Below, piece after piece: positions 1-8,835 of a stretch of DNA of 64,000 nucleotides. A model generated the notes under the pieces. It was given only the letters and a program-made list of their open reading frames with translations, was not told the origin of the DNA and searched no databases. A program made the position numbers and the translations under genes. Position 1 is the stretch's first letter. The number at the start of each line of letters is the position of its first letter. The stretch comes from CAVQSS01 sp963746605 (GTDB lineage Bacteria > Desulfobacterota > RBG-13-43-22), in assembly GCA_963746605.1 (NCBI GenBank), contig CAVVCH010000060.1:47498-111497 (forward strand). Direction: 5' to 3'.

Positions 1-468
1 CCCACACTTCAGGATATCCTGGCCGAACTCTCCAAGCCCGGCCGGGACCCCCGGGAGCAGTTCGAGGCCTTTCATTTTGCCGAGGGGGTGGAGAAGATCG
101 AGGATGTCCGGCCCGGCATGAAGCTTCCCGGCGTCGTGACCAATCTGACCGCCTTCGGGGCCTTCGTGGATATCGGCGTCCACCAGGACGGCCTGGTCCA
201 TGTAAGCGAACTGTCCGACCGTTTCGTGAAAAATCCGGCCGAGGTGGTCAAAGTGCACCAGCCGGTGACGGTCAGGGTGTTGGCAGTTGACCTGGCTCGG
301 AAACGGATTTCCCTTTCCCTGAAAAGCAGTCCCCCCCAACCGGGGGCGGGCCACAAAAAGGCGGATAAAAAGAAGGAAACGCGGCGGCCGGGCCAAGAAA
401 AATCCTCCTCCCGCGGCACTTTTTCAAACAATCCCTTTGTCGCCGCTTTCGGGAAAAAGCAGCCTTAG
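1..468 (+). CDS. tex: Tex-family RNA-binding protein, C-terminal part (5' cut by window)
   Basis: The reading frame is open from base 1, so the start lies upstream. The visible 155 residues hold the end of the Tex helix-hairpin-helix region (DILAELSKPGRDPR) and then a complete S1 RNA-binding domain (GMKLPGVVTNLTAFGAFVDI through KRISLSL). The tail is basic and Lys/Arg/Ser-rich and probably disordered. Tex proteins bind nucleic acids and act in transcription and toxin-expression control; that is family knowledge. The gene ends at 466-468, 15 bases before the next start, so the two may be co-transcribed. Confidence 0.93.
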   Translation, partial: PTLQDILAELSKPGRDPREQFEAFHFAEGVEKIEDVRPGMKLPGVVTNLTAFGAFVDIGVHQDGLVHVSELSDRFVKNPAEVVKVHQPVTVRVLAVDLARKRISLSLKSSPPQPGAGHKKADKKKETRRPGQEKSSSRGTFSNNPFVAAFGKKQP

Positions 469-483
469 TTGAGAGGAGGAAGA

Positions 484-873
484 ATGACCACTCCAAAACC
501 GAACCCCAAGGTTTTAGCCGGCCTTCCCAAAGACCTGCTCCCTGAAAACGATGTGGCTTTTCTTCAAATGCGGCGGCGATTCCTGAGGTTTTGGAAGATA
601 GCCGGGTTTTCGACGCTAGCCTTTTTATCGGCCCTCTTCTTTTGGTTGCTCTTCAAAGTACCGAACCTGGTTAATCCCTTTCATGTCCAGCGCCAGATTG
701 AATCCAATGCCTTGACGCCCTCAGCGCTGAAAGTTATGGCCGTTCTCATGCCCCTGATGATGTCGTTGGCTTTCTTTCTGGCTGCCGCGATCATCCTTTT
801 CGGGTTTTACGCTTATGCCAACGAACAACAATATCTGAGGATCATCGATTCGCTGTTGAACAGGAGGAAGTAG
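484..873 (+). CDS. Hypothetical two-helix inner-membrane protein
   Basis: This is a 129-residue protein of unknown family. The ATG at 484 is chosen because GAGAGGAGGA lies just upstream; an in-frame TTG at 469 would leave no room for that site. A polar N-terminus is followed by one hydrophobic segment at about residues 43-64 and a second at about 88-115, with a basic C-terminus (LLNRRK). A topology with both ends in the cytoplasm fits the charges. It follows tex closely. No catalytic motif is visible and no function is proposed. Confidence 0.7.
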   Translation: MTTPKPNPKVLAGLPKDLLPENDVAFLQMRRRFLRFWKIAGFSTLAFLSALFFWLLFKVPNLVNPFHVQRQIESNALTPSALKVMAVLMPLMMSLAFFLAAAIILFGFYAYANEQQYLRIIDSLLNRRK

Positions 874-923
874 TAGTCACTAAGGATCTGTAAACAAATA
901 ACCTTGACAAACGGCCCTACAAC

Positions 924-988
924 CGTTCGCCCTGAGCTTGTCGAAGGGTGAACGATACGGCAATGCTTCGACAGGCTCAGCATGAACG
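924..988. repeat. REP-like inverted repeat in the 874-1199 intergenic region
   Basis: CGTTCGCCCTGAGCTTGTCG at 924 and the arm ending at 988 (CTTCGACAGGCTCAGCATG...) pair over 23 bases with four mismatches around a 19-base loop. This type of palindrome (GAGCTTGTCGAAG / CTTCGACAGGCTC) is common between genes in many bacteria. The rest of the 326-base gap holds no convincing gene. A minus-strand frame near 1017-1105 ends in PDLSPEIARVVRLEPVKK and could be a gene remnant, but nothing supports it further. Confidence 0.75.
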
Positions 989-1199
989 GAGATAGTAGCG
1001 GTATTGTACAGCTTATTTCTTGACGGGTTCTAACCTTACCACCCTCGCGATTTCTGGAGACAGATCGGGTACCTGAATCGCTTGCTCATTCAATGACCGT
1101 CTGATCCACTGCGGGACCGGGCTGGAGAAGCCCGATGCGCCCCCATCCCGCCAGCTTCGTCAATTCCCCACAATTTTAACTGGTTTTTTTTGTTCCAAT

Positions 1200-3101
1200 A
1201 TGGAAAATGAAACCAGGTTCTTTTTCCCATTCAGCACCCGGTTGACCATGAATTTTCAGTTTACAGATCTGGCCCCTTTCCTCTCGTGGATCCGCCGCTA
1301 CCGGCGGCCTCATTTTCAGGCGGACCTGTTCGCCGGCCTGACGGTGGCGGTCGTGGCCCTGCCGCAGTCCATGGCCTACGCCTTGATCGCCGGCCTGCCG
1401 GTGCAATACGGTCTCTATGCTGCGATCGTACCCACCCTGGCCGCCTGCCTGTGGGGGAGTTCGGCCCACCTGATCACCGGCCCGACCACGGCCGTTTCCC
1501 TGGTTGTCTTCAGCTCTTTGAGAAACCTGGCCCCTCCGGGAACCCCGGTCTTTATCGAGCTGGCCTTTTGGCTGGCGGGGTTCGTCGGGGTCATCCAGAT
1601 CGGCATGGGGGTGGCCCGGTTGGGTAATTTACTGGATTTTGTCTCCCGGTCCGTCCTGCTCGGCTTTGCCGCGGGAGCCGCCGTGCTCATCGCCTTCAAA
1701 CAACTACCCGGATTATTCGGCCTGACCATTCCCCCGGGAGGGCACTTTGTAACCACCCTCTTTTATCTGATCGGACACCTGCATCAGTCCCACCTGATCA
1801 CCCTCGCTCTGGGAGTGCTTACCATGGCGGCCATCCTGATTCTAAAAAAAGTCCGGCCCGCCTGGCCCGGGACCCTGATCGCTCTGGTCCTGGTCGGATT
1901 TCTGGTTTATCTCTTCCGCTTGGACTCCAAAGGCGTTTCAGTGGTAGGCGCCGTTCCCCGGAGCCTGCCTCCTTTTCACCTGCCTTCCTGGGACGCGGTG
2001 GATCACCTCGGACAACTGGCTTCCGGCGCCTTGGCCATCGCCCTGCTCGGACTGGTGCAGTCCGTCTCCATAGCCAAATCCATCTCGGACCAGACCCGGC
2101 AGCGATTGAATATCAACCGGGAATTTTTCGGCCAGGGGCTGGCCAATCTATCGGCGGCTTTTTTTTCCGGGTATCCGGTCAGCGGTTCCTTCACCCAGTC
2201 CGCCGTGAATTTTCGCTCCGGGGGTCGAACCCCTTTCAGCGGTGTCCTGTCCGGGCTGACGGTGGCCGCCACGGTCATGGCCGCGGCTCCCCTGGCCGGC
2301 GGTCTGCCGTTGGCGGGACTGGCCGGCGTCCTGCTCGTAGTAGCCTATGACTTGATCCATTGGGAAGATATCAAACGAACCATCCGGGCGACCCGGGGCG
2401 ACGCCGCCGTACTGATGGTGACCCTTTTATCCACGCTGCTGCTGAATATCGAATTCGCGATTTACGTGGGGGTCCTGCTGTCTATCGGGTTGCATCTGGC
2501 CAAAACCTCCCGCCCGCAGATTTACGAGGAAATACCGGACTTTTCGACCGGGAAGATGAAACCCGCCGCCTTCGGTGACAGTTGCCCACAGCTGGATATC
2601 GTCTTTATCGAGGGATCGATCTTTTTCGGTTCCGCGGCCTTCGTCCAGGAGGACCTGCTGCGGCGGCTGCGCAATCATCCCCAGACCGTCAACCTGTTGA
2701 TCCGCATGCATCGGGTGAATACGCTGGACGCCAGCGGGGTCCATGTGCTGGAACTCCTGCTGTCAGAGGTCCGCCGCCGGGGGGGAGATCTGTATCTGGC
2801 CGGCGTCAATCACCGGGTTTTTGAAGTGTTCCGGGATTCCGGTTTTCTCAAAGAGCTTGGGGAAACGCATCTAAGGGATACCACCGGATCCGCCGTGCGG
2901 TCTGCCATGCGGGAAACCTTCTGCCCGGCGGTCTGCTTTCCCTGTGATCTGGTCATTTTTCAAGAATGCCCCGAACTCAAAAAAGGCCATTGGGAGATCC
3001 TGGGAAAAGGGGTCAAGGCCAGGGCCTGCACCCTCCCGTTAACCCCTCCCGCCGCGAGGATAGCGGAGCCGCCTTCCGAACCGAAAGTGAGCGTCTCATG
3101 A
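1200..3101 (+). CDS. SulP-family anion transporter with C-terminal STAS domain
   Basis: This 633-residue inner-membrane permease probably imports sulfate, bicarbonate or a related anion. The SulP signature LPVQYGLYAAIVPTL is near residue 75, followed by the usual 10-14 hydrophobic segments up to about residue 430. A STAS domain occupies about 460-575 (VNTLDASGVHVLE). In that loop the position matching the SpoIIAA phosphoserine is Ala. After STAS there is a Cys cluster (CPAVCFPC, then QEC). No clear ribosome site precedes ATG 1200; ATG 1248 (MNFQFTDL) is an alternative and better matches usual SulP N-termini. The stop overlaps the next start (ATGA, 3098-3101), implying translational coupling to the stress protein. 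Confidence 0.93.
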   Translation: MENETRFFFPFSTRLTMNFQFTDLAPFLSWIRRYRRPHFQADLFAGLTVAVVALPQSMAYALIAGLPVQYGLYAAIVPTLAACLWGSSAHLITGPTTAVSLVVFSSLRNLAPPGTPVFIELAFWLAGFVGVIQIGMGVARLGNLLDFVSRSVLLGFAAGAAVLIAFKQLPGLFGLTIPPGGHFVTTLFYLIGHLHQSHLITLALGVLTMAAILILKKVRPAWPGTLIALVLVGFLVYLFRLDSKGVSVVGAVPRSLPPFHLPSWDAVDHLGQLASGALAIALLGLVQSVSIAKSISDQTRQRLNINREFFGQGLANLSAAFFSGYPVSGSFTQSAVNFRSGGRTPFSGVLSGLTVAATVMAAAPLAGGLPLAGLAGVLLVVAYDLIHWEDIKRTIRATRGDAAVLMVTLLSTLLLNIEFAIYVGVLLSIGLHLAKTSRPQIYEEIPDFSTGKMKPAAFGDSCPQLDIVFIEGSIFFGSAAFVQEDLLRRLRNHPQTVNLLIRMHRVNTLDASGVHVLELLLSEVRRRGGDLYLAGVNHRVFEVFRDSGFLKELGETHLRDTTGSAVRSAMRETFCPAVCFPCDLVIFQECPELKKGHWEILGKGVKARACTLPLTPPAARIAEPPSEPKVSVS

Positions 3102-4039
3102 AAATACTGGCATATCTCGACGGCCAATCAGAGACTCAAAAAGTCCTGTCCTTTGCCGCGGCCTTAAAAACACGGCTGGGGGCCGAACTGGCGGTAATCA
3201 CCGTTCAATCCGGAGCCCAGGTTATTGAGGAATTGCCTTCCCCAGGGGTCTCTCTCCCTTTGAAAGACAGGGAACGGCTGCCTGAAGGGATTCATCTGCT
3301 GGTCGAAGCCTTGCAAACGTTTATTGAAAAGGGCCTCCTGGTTCCCCAACCGTCTATTACCATCAAGGACATCCCCTTGGGCCACCTGTTTACCGGAACG
3401 ACCCCCGCGGGAGAACGGCTCCCCTTTTACGAGTGTTTCGGCCATCTCGTGGAGACGCTCAACCGGTTCATAGAGGAACACCAGGTTCACCTGCTGATTC
3501 TATCGCCGTCGCGTCGCCCCGGCCTTTCCAGGCTGTTGGCCGGGGATGTCACTCGAAACCTGATCCTGGATCTGCACACGTCCATCCTGTTCGTCAAGGA
3601 AGGCGGCCCGGACGACCGTTATGTGGTCTGCACCGACGGATCGCCTTCCTCCCGCCGCCTGTTTCCTTTGTTAAAGCATCTGCTGCCGGCCGTGAAAGAA
3701 CCCCTGGAAATCCTCTGGGTCAAAAACCCCGAGGCCGGGAATGAGGCTGTCCAGGCGGCCGAGGAATGCCTGGTTCATGCCGACGAATGGCTCAGGAACT
3801 GCGGGAAGACTTCGGTCTTTCACCAGCTCCAGGGCACCCGCCGGGCCGATCTGATCCTGCAAACCGCCGGCCGCCAGGCCGTTATTGTGATTGGGGCCAG
3901 TCTCCGCCATGACCTGATCCGCCGTCTGAAGGGCAGTCTGCCCCTGGAAATCATCGCCAAGACAAAGGCCAGCGTGCTCCTGGTCAAACTGCCCCATGAA
4001 GCCGATGAGGAATTTTTCAAAGCGCCCTTTACTTGTTAA
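3098..4039 (+). CDS. Tandem universal stress protein (UspA x2)
   Basis: This is a 313-residue cytoplasmic protein with two Usp folds. The first (about 1-165) begins MKILAYLDGQSETQK and carries a long insertion. The second (about 170-305) begins DRYVVCTDGSPSSR. The start at 3098 overlaps the SulP stop by ATGA. The second domain has a partial ATP-loop signature (GASLRHDLIRRLKGS), so nucleotide binding is possible but not typical. Pairing with a SulP permease suggests it may monitor or modulate anion transport; that is inference from coupling alone. A reading frame extending upstream to 2966 lies inside the SulP gene and is discounted. Confidence 0.88.
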   Translation: MKILAYLDGQSETQKVLSFAAALKTRLGAELAVITVQSGAQVIEELPSPGVSLPLKDRERLPEGIHLLVEALQTFIEKGLLVPQPSITIKDIPLGHLFTGTTPAGERLPFYECFGHLVETLNRFIEEHQVHLLILSPSRRPGLSRLLAGDVTRNLILDLHTSILFVKEGGPDDRYVVCTDGSPSSRRLFPLLKHLLPAVKEPLEILWVKNPEAGNEAVQAAEECLVHADEWLRNCGKTSVFHQLQGTRRADLILQTAGRQAVIVIGASLRHDLIRRLKGSLPLEIIAKTKASVLLVKLPHEADEEFFKAPFTC

Positions 4040-4191
4040 ATCCGAAGCACCAAAGGGAAATATTAATATCGAGGCTTCCTTGGTTAGACTATTCGAAATA
4101 AAACCAACCCGGGTTTGGGTGGATTCGAGTTCATCGCCATAGCCGTCAACCCAAAAAGAGATAGCAAAAACCTTTGAAATTATGATACAAG

Positions 4192-4211
4192 TCCGGATAA
4201 AATAATCCGGA
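4192..4211 (+). promoter_or_regulatory. Hairpin overlapping the ribosome-binding site of the barrel gene
   Basis: TCCGGAT (4192-4198) and ATCCGGA (4205-4211) form a perfect 7-bp stem with a 6-base loop. The Shine-Dalgarno sequence CGGAGGG (4208-4214) lies partly in the right arm, so folding would hide it from the ribosome. ATG 4220 follows. This may tune translation of the outer-membrane protein; no ligand or thermosensor role can be shown. Confidence 0.45.
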
Positions 4212-4219
4212 GGGCTTTT

Positions 4220-4773
4220 ATGTCTCGCAAGGCTTCATTTTTCTTTCTTTTGCCCGTTTTGTTTTTAATCGGTTCAGTTACTCCCGTGTGTTCGGATATC
4301 CTGCCGAAAAGTTATCTGGCCCTGAAAGGGGGGTATTTCAGCCCCACGGGAGATTTTAAGGGGGACAAATTGAGCGGGGCCCCCTATTGGGAATTGGCGG
4401 GGGGGGTTAACTGGGGGATCTTCGGGGCCGAGCTTGGAGTCGGCTATCTCAAAACGGAAAACGCCTTGATGGAGATGAAGACCGTTCCCGTCCTTCTTTC
4501 GGGAAAACTGCAGATCCCCGTTCTTTTCTTGGCCCCTTATGCCCGCGGAGGCGTCGGCGCCTATTATTCCGAATTGGATTTAAAATCGGGAGAAGGGAAG
4601 GGGGGAGCCTGGTCGGCGGGGGTTCACGGAGGACTGGGAGTCGATTTCCGGTTAGGACCCGTTTTTTTAGGGATTGAAGGGACCTACCTTTCGACCAAAC
4701 CGAGCTTCAACACCGGGTGAGGTGACCCTCGAAGGGGTGGGCGGTAACCGGCAATCTGGGAATTCGGTTTTAA
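4220..4773 (+). CDS. Outer-membrane beta-barrel protein (frameshifted near the 3' end)
   Basis: The frame encodes a signal peptide (about 1-25, ending VTPVCS) and then alternating short amphipathic strands rich in Gly and aromatics, as in 8-stranded OmpA-like or OmpW-like barrels. It stops early at 4718-4720. A nearby frame restores the expected ending: EVTLEGV, then AVTGNLGIRF and a stop at 4771. A terminal Phe is the usual BAM-recognition signal of outer-membrane barrels. At least two indels are needed, near 4717 and in the GGGGTGGGC run near 4733-4741. Full length would be about 184 residues. Function beyond being an outer-membrane barrel is unknown. Confidence 0.75.
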
Positions 4774-4852
4774 CGGACATCCTGCCTGGATTACCCGGAA
4801 TCCCCGATACCGAAGGCCGAAATTCGGTTATTATAATAGCAGGCTGAAGAAG

Positions 4853-5635
4853 ATGGATTGGAAAAACGACCCGACCTATTACGGCAAAATTCTGACCGGC
4901 CGCTACAGTCAACCGCTCCAAGAGCGGGTGGCGAAATGGTTATCCGGTTATCGCGAATTCGAGGCTACCGGAAACCCTTCCATCTGCTACCTCGCGGCCT
5001 GGCAAGAAAAGGATCGCATCATCTGGTATGAATTCGTCAGTAGAAGATTGGCCGAGATACTGGGTTGTGAAGCTTCGCAAACAGCCGAAGTTTTCCGCCG
5101 CAGCTTAGTCGAGCGACGCGTCTACAAATACCGGGCGGAAGAGCCGGGGATCAAAAAAGAAATCCTCCACAAACCGGAACTGACCAGCTTCCGAAAAGAA
5201 TTGCGCGAGGAGGTAAAAAGGACCGGCGTTATCGAGGCGGTTTATAAGCTGGCTTTATCCGACGGCCAAACTTTTTGGCTGAAGGACCAGGCCGAGATAG
5301 AAAGGTATCCCGAAGACCAGGTCAGTATCTCGCTGGGCTGCTTGACCGTGGTCTCCAAAGAGATGGAAGCCGCGGAAGAACGGGAGAAGCTGGTAGGTGC
5401 GCTTCAAGACGCTTTATCCAAAGTCAAACAGCTCAGCGGCTTGCTGCCCATTTGTGCCTCCTGTAAAAAAATACGAGACGACAAAGGCTATTGGAATCAG
5501 ATCGAGGAATATATCCGGAATCACTCCGAAGCTGATTTCAGCCACGGTCTTTGCCCCCCCTGCCTCGAAAAACTCTATCCCGATTATATTGTCAAGAAAA
5601 CCGGCGGGTCCGAAAAATCGAGCGATGGGGTTTGA
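4853..5635 (+). CDS. PAS-like sensor with C-terminal Cys-rich (CxxC...HGxCxxC) module
   Basis: This 260-residue soluble protein has an N-terminal region (about 1-175) that looks like a divergent PAS-type domain (IWYEFVSRRLAEILGCE). A short helical linker (about 170-195) follows, then a tail with SGLLPICASCKKIRDD and FSHGLCPPCLEKLYPDY. That four-Cys module, normally with the same spacing and a Tyr-Trp-Gln-Ile-Glu stretch between, is found at the C-termini of many bacterial sensor kinases, response regulators and cyclases. Here no kinase, GGDEF or receiver domain is present, so the output is unknown. A separate stand-alone version of the module lies at 44475-44666. Confidence 0.7.
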   Translation: MDWKNDPTYYGKILTGRYSQPLQERVAKWLSGYREFEATGNPSICYLAAWQEKDRIIWYEFVSRRLAEILGCEASQTAEVFRRSLVERRVYKYRAEEPGIKKEILHKPELTSFRKELREEVKRTGVIEAVYKLALSDGQTFWLKDQAEIERYPEDQVSISLGCLTVVSKEMEAAEEREKLVGALQDALSKVKQLSGLLPICASCKKIRDDKGYWNQIEEYIRNHSEADFSHGLCPPCLEKLYPDYIVKKTGGSEKSSDGV

Positions 5636-5791
5636 TTTGGATTCCCCGAAGCCATTCATCCCCTGAAGGGAACGCAACCGGTAATGGTATTTTTTCTGTC
5701 TTGTACCCGACCCCTAATTTAATTGACAATCGTTGATTCGCTTCAGCAAATTCCTTTAGGGATATCTACTGCCTGAGGCTGGTGTGGAATA

Positions 5792-6600
5792 ATGGCCCAA
5801 AGAGTAATCAGCAGGAGACTAAGGATTGTTGTTTTTTTTGTTATCGGAATCTTGCCGATAGCAATTTTGGCCTATGGTGCTGAACCGGGGTCGATTCCCC
5901 AACCTAAATCAGGAAAGGGAAAGATTCTCAACTACCAGGCCACCAAGTTCGGTGTCCCCGTCCTCAAGGCGACTATTAAGATTATGGAGGAATGGTCCCA
6001 GGAAAAGGGCAGAGCCCTGTGTTTAAGATCCAGGCCGTCTTCCATTCGAACCCCTCTCTTGAATTCCTGTTTCGGATGAACAACCGTTTCACCTCAATCC
6101 TGGAATCCGGGACCTACACGCCGGTGACCAGTCTGAAAGAGATCGATCAGCAGGGGCTTTTGATGAAAAAGAAGAATTATCGCCAGATCCTCACTTTCGA
6201 TCCCCTCCGCCAAAAGGTGGTGGTGGAAGGCAAAGAACCAAGCGAGAGAAAAGAAATAACCCTTCCGCCGGGCACCTACGATCCCCTGGCCATGTTCGCC
6301 CGTTTCTATCTGAAAGAAGAATTCCTTCCGGGGCAGGATATCCAGATGTCCATCTTTGACGGTTTGAGGTTAAGACAGATCATTTTCCACTCCAGAAAAG
6401 AGAAGGTTGTTTCGAAAATGTACGGAGAAATAGAGGCGGTGCGGCTGGATTCAAAAACCTTTTTCTCGACCTTTGGAGATCAGGAAGGGGCCATACACAT
6501 CTGGTATACGACCGACGGCAGGAAAATCCCGGTTCTAATCGAAACGGATCTTCCGGTCGGCAAGATCCGATTTGATTTGGAGTCCATCGAGGCGAATTGA
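5792..6600 (+). CDS. DUF3108 secreted protein (one frameshift)
   Basis: The N-terminal frame gives a signal peptide with a hydrophobic core (VVFFVIGILPIAILAYGA) and the start of a DUF3108 domain (NYQATKFGVPVLKATIKIME). The frame shifts at about 5995-6020, around GGAAAAGGG, and continues as PVFKIQAVFHSNPSLEFLF through IHIWYTTDGRKIPVLIETD to the stop at 6600. DUF3108 proteins are predicted periplasmic beta-rich proteins of unknown role. The joined product is about 268 residues, normal for the family. The small membrane gene at 6621 follows after 20 bases, so the two are probably one transcript. Confidence 0.7.
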
Positions 6601-6620
6601 ACCCGAAGGAGAATTAAGCG

Positions 6621-6965
6621 ATGTATGAGCGGCATTCCCAACCCCTGTTGACAACCAGAGCCTACGTCCGGAGGCAGGTCATCCATATCCTGATTGCCCT
6701 GACGATGATCTTCGGTTCTCTTTTCCTGGGCGTTATCGGCTATCATGGGCTGGAAGGTCTTTCCTGGATTGATTCCCTGGTAAATGCTTCCATGATTCTG
6801 GGCGGCATGGGGCCGGTGAATGAACTGCACACCAAGGGGGGGAAAATATTTGCTTCATTCTACGCCCTGTATTCAGGAATTATTTTTCTAATCGCAACCG
6901 GGGTCATGGTCGTGCCATTGTTCCATCGATTCCTTCACCGATTTCATCTTGAGGAGGTCCATTAG
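6621..6965 (+). CDS. Small two-helix membrane protein with pore-channel-like layout
   Basis: This 114-residue protein has two strong hydrophobic helices, about 21-45 (HILIALTMIFGSLFLGVIGY) and 78-104 (FASFYALYSGIIFLIATGVM). Between them is a re-entrant-looking segment, SMILGGMGPVNELHTKGGK. This order, helix-loop-Gly motif-helix followed by a basic His/Arg tail (FHRFLHRFHLE), resembles the Ion_trans_2 pore domain. However, GGMGP replaces the potassium filter TVGYG, so selectivity would differ if it is a channel at all. It follows the DUF3108 gene closely. The 253 bases after it hold no supported gene. Confidence 0.6.
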   Translation: MYERHSQPLLTTRAYVRRQVIHILIALTMIFGSLFLGVIGYHGLEGLSWIDSLVNASMILGGMGPVNELHTKGGKIFASFYALYSGIIFLIATGVMVVPLFHRFLHRFHLEEVH

Positions 6966-7218
6966 AGGGGTTGAGATCCGGCTTGAATTAAAAGGTCTGG
7001 TCGATCCACCTGTGGATAGATATGCCTGGTCTTTATTATCCGTTAAATGGTATGCTAAAGCCGTTAAGAGGGTTTATTACGATTGGTGGGGATGGGAGGG
7101 TAGACTTCTCGCCAAGTGGTTGAAAGGGCAGGGTTAGAATCTGGTCTTCTTTCTCACTCGTTTCCAGGAATAAAATGAAACATTTCGATAATCCTTATTC
7201 ACTCAGGGAGAATAATAC

Positions 7219-7656
7219 ATGTCAGTATCAGAATTCGATGAAGTCCGCAAGGCATCAGAACAACTATACGCTGCTTTGAACCATATGCTCAATGGGGATT
7301 CCTGCCTTATGGCAGACATCTGGTCGCACAGCGATGCCGTGACGACATGCATCCGAGTCGGCAGCCGGGAAGTCGGGTGGGATAAGGTACGAGAAACATG
7401 GAATCAATTGGCCAGGCTGACTTCGGGCGGAGAGGTTAAACTGAGAGAGCAACTTATTCAAATGGACGGGGATATGGCTTACGAAGTGGGCACGGAGCAT
7501 GGGCAGGTTAAGCTTGGAGGACATGAGGTCTCCTTGGAACAACGCGTCACGAATATTTATCGCCGGGAAGCCAGTGCATGGAAGGTAGTCCACCACCATA
7601 CAGATATTTCGGCGGCGATGCAGGATGTTCTCCGCCGTTTGGAAGCCAAAAAGTAG
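7219..7656 (+). CDS. SnoaL/NTF2-like domain protein
   Basis: This 145-residue single-domain protein has the alpha+beta cone pattern of the SnoaL/DUF4440 group: an N-terminal helix pair, the central LMADIWSHSDAVTT, GWDKVRETW, and the C-terminal strand pattern NIYRREASAWKVVHHHTD. A moderate ribosome site (CAGGGAG) precedes ATG 7219. Such proteins bind small hydrophobic ligands or act as isomerases or cyclases; no catalytic residue can be assigned here. It stands alone, with unrelated genes on both sides. Confidence 0.8.
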   Translation: MSVSEFDEVRKASEQLYAALNHMLNGDSCLMADIWSHSDAVTTCIRVGSREVGWDKVRETWNQLARLTSGGEVKLREQLIQMDGDMAYEVGTEHGQVKLGGHEVSLEQRVTNIYRREASAWKVVHHHTDISAAMQDVLRRLEAKK

Positions 7657-7678
7657 GAACTTATTTTCCCCTCCAAGT

Positions 7679-7890
7679 TATTGCCGGGCGACGATCCGGT
7701 ATTCACCAAATCCGTCCATAATTTCTCCCTTAGTAGTGAAAGGGTCATTCAGGACTAGGGTTCCGGAATATGAGTTTATCGTCCACTTGCCATTCCACCA
7801 ATTTACCGACAATGGAGCCCAGGACGACTCCCCCTGGAGCTTGATCGGGAGGCGCCGATGGTCGTCGGTGAACCAGGCATAAAATTCTCC
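7679..7890 (-). pseudogene. Remnant of a DUF3108 C-terminus
   Basis: On the minus strand, reading down from 7890, the frame gives AWFTDDHRRLPIKLQGES. This matches the conserved DUF3108 end seen in the gene at 5792-6600 (IHIWYTTDGRKIPVLIETD). A second frame continues as VLGSIVGKLVEWQ. No start or upstream two-thirds of such a gene is present, because the SMP-30 gene ends at 7940. It is therefore a fragment, left by rearrangement or a local duplication. Confidence 0.45.
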
Positions 7891-7939
7891 CTTTAGGGAT
7901 TATCCCAAACTGGGTGATAGCAGGACGGTCCAGGCCCGA

Positions 7940-8787
7940 TCAGGGAAGTCCGTCCCCGGGGACCTCGACTTCGACGATTTCAATCCGTCCGCCGATCCCT
8001 CTTCGGCCCCGGCCCCGAACGGATGACTCCGCCGTGCAGACAAAGAGCGTGCGCCGCTCCGGACCGCCCAGCATGCAGGCATAGGGCCTGGTTGAAACTT
8101 TCACCCGGTCGGTGATGATCCCTCCTTCCCGGACGCGCCAGCACTTCCCCCGGCTCCGGGGCGGCTACCCAGACAGCACTTTCGGCATCCAGACAGATGC
8201 CGTCCGGGAAAGGCACCTTCCAGATCAGCCCATACCCGGCGGTTGGAAAGGGCGCCGTCGGGTTCAAGATCAAAGGCGGTCAGGCGATGGCCGAAGGTCT
8301 CGGCCACGATGAGGGTTCGGCCGTCCGGCGTGATGACGGCGCCGTTCGGAAAGAGCAGCCCATCGCTCACCACCCGGGCCCGGCCGTCCGGAGTCACCAG
8401 CACGATCTCCGCCGGGGAGACGGGCGCCCCCACCGCGAAATCAAAACCGAAGTTGCCGATATAGGCCCGGCCTTGTTGGTCGACCACCATATCGTTGCAG
8501 TGAAAAGAAGCCAGCCGGCTTAAATCGGCCGCCTCCGACAGTCCTTCCGGGTCGAGCCGCAGCAGGCGGCGATCGGTCATGGAGACCACCAGCAGCCGGC
8601 CGTCCGGAAGCCAGCCCAGGCCGGAGGGCGATCCCGGAACCTCGACTATTTTTTCCGTCTTCCCCTGAAGATCGATGGTCGTCACCCAGCGGCTCTGCAT
8701 GTCGGACACCCAGAGCTTTTCTTCATGCCAGCGCGGGCTCTCCGCAAAGAGGAAGCCTTCGGCCAGGATAGTTGTTTTCAGGAACAT
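7940..8787 (-). CDS. SMP-30/gluconolactonase-like beta-propeller protein (two frameshifts)
   Basis: The 5' frame (from 8787, with GGAGG upstream) encodes a typical SMP-30 start: LAEGFLFAESPRWHEEKLWV, then SFHCNDMVVDQQGRAYIGN and LLFPNGAVITPDGRTLIVAE. These carry the Glu, Asn and Asn/Asp metal ligands of the family. The sequence then needs two frame changes, near 8205 (AFPDGICLDAESAVWVAAP) and near 8130-8160 (RVREGGIITDRV). It ends KVSTRPYACMLGGPERRTLF and a stop at 7940. The joined protein is about 280 residues, the family norm. It is probably a lactone hydrolase acting on sugar-acid or similar lactones. It sits close to the DinB gene on the same strand. Confidence 0.82.
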
Positions 8788-8835
8788 GAACGCCTCCGGA
8801 TTTTTTTGATGATCGGAAACAACCGGATTGGTCGT

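Noticed and set aside
1017..1150. Minus-strand remnant ending PDLSPEIARVVRLEPVKK
   Set aside because: The ending looks like a small antitoxin tail, but the upstream part is frameshifted and no start or partner toxin is visible.
4853..5635. Interpretation as a histidine kinase or response regulator
   Set aside because: Only the Cys-rich tail often attached to such proteins is present; there are no HisKA, HATPase, receiver or GGDEF motifs.
7625..7882. Plus-strand frame after the SnoaL-like gene
   Set aside because: It overlaps the end of that gene and the minus strand holds a recognisable DUF3108 fragment.
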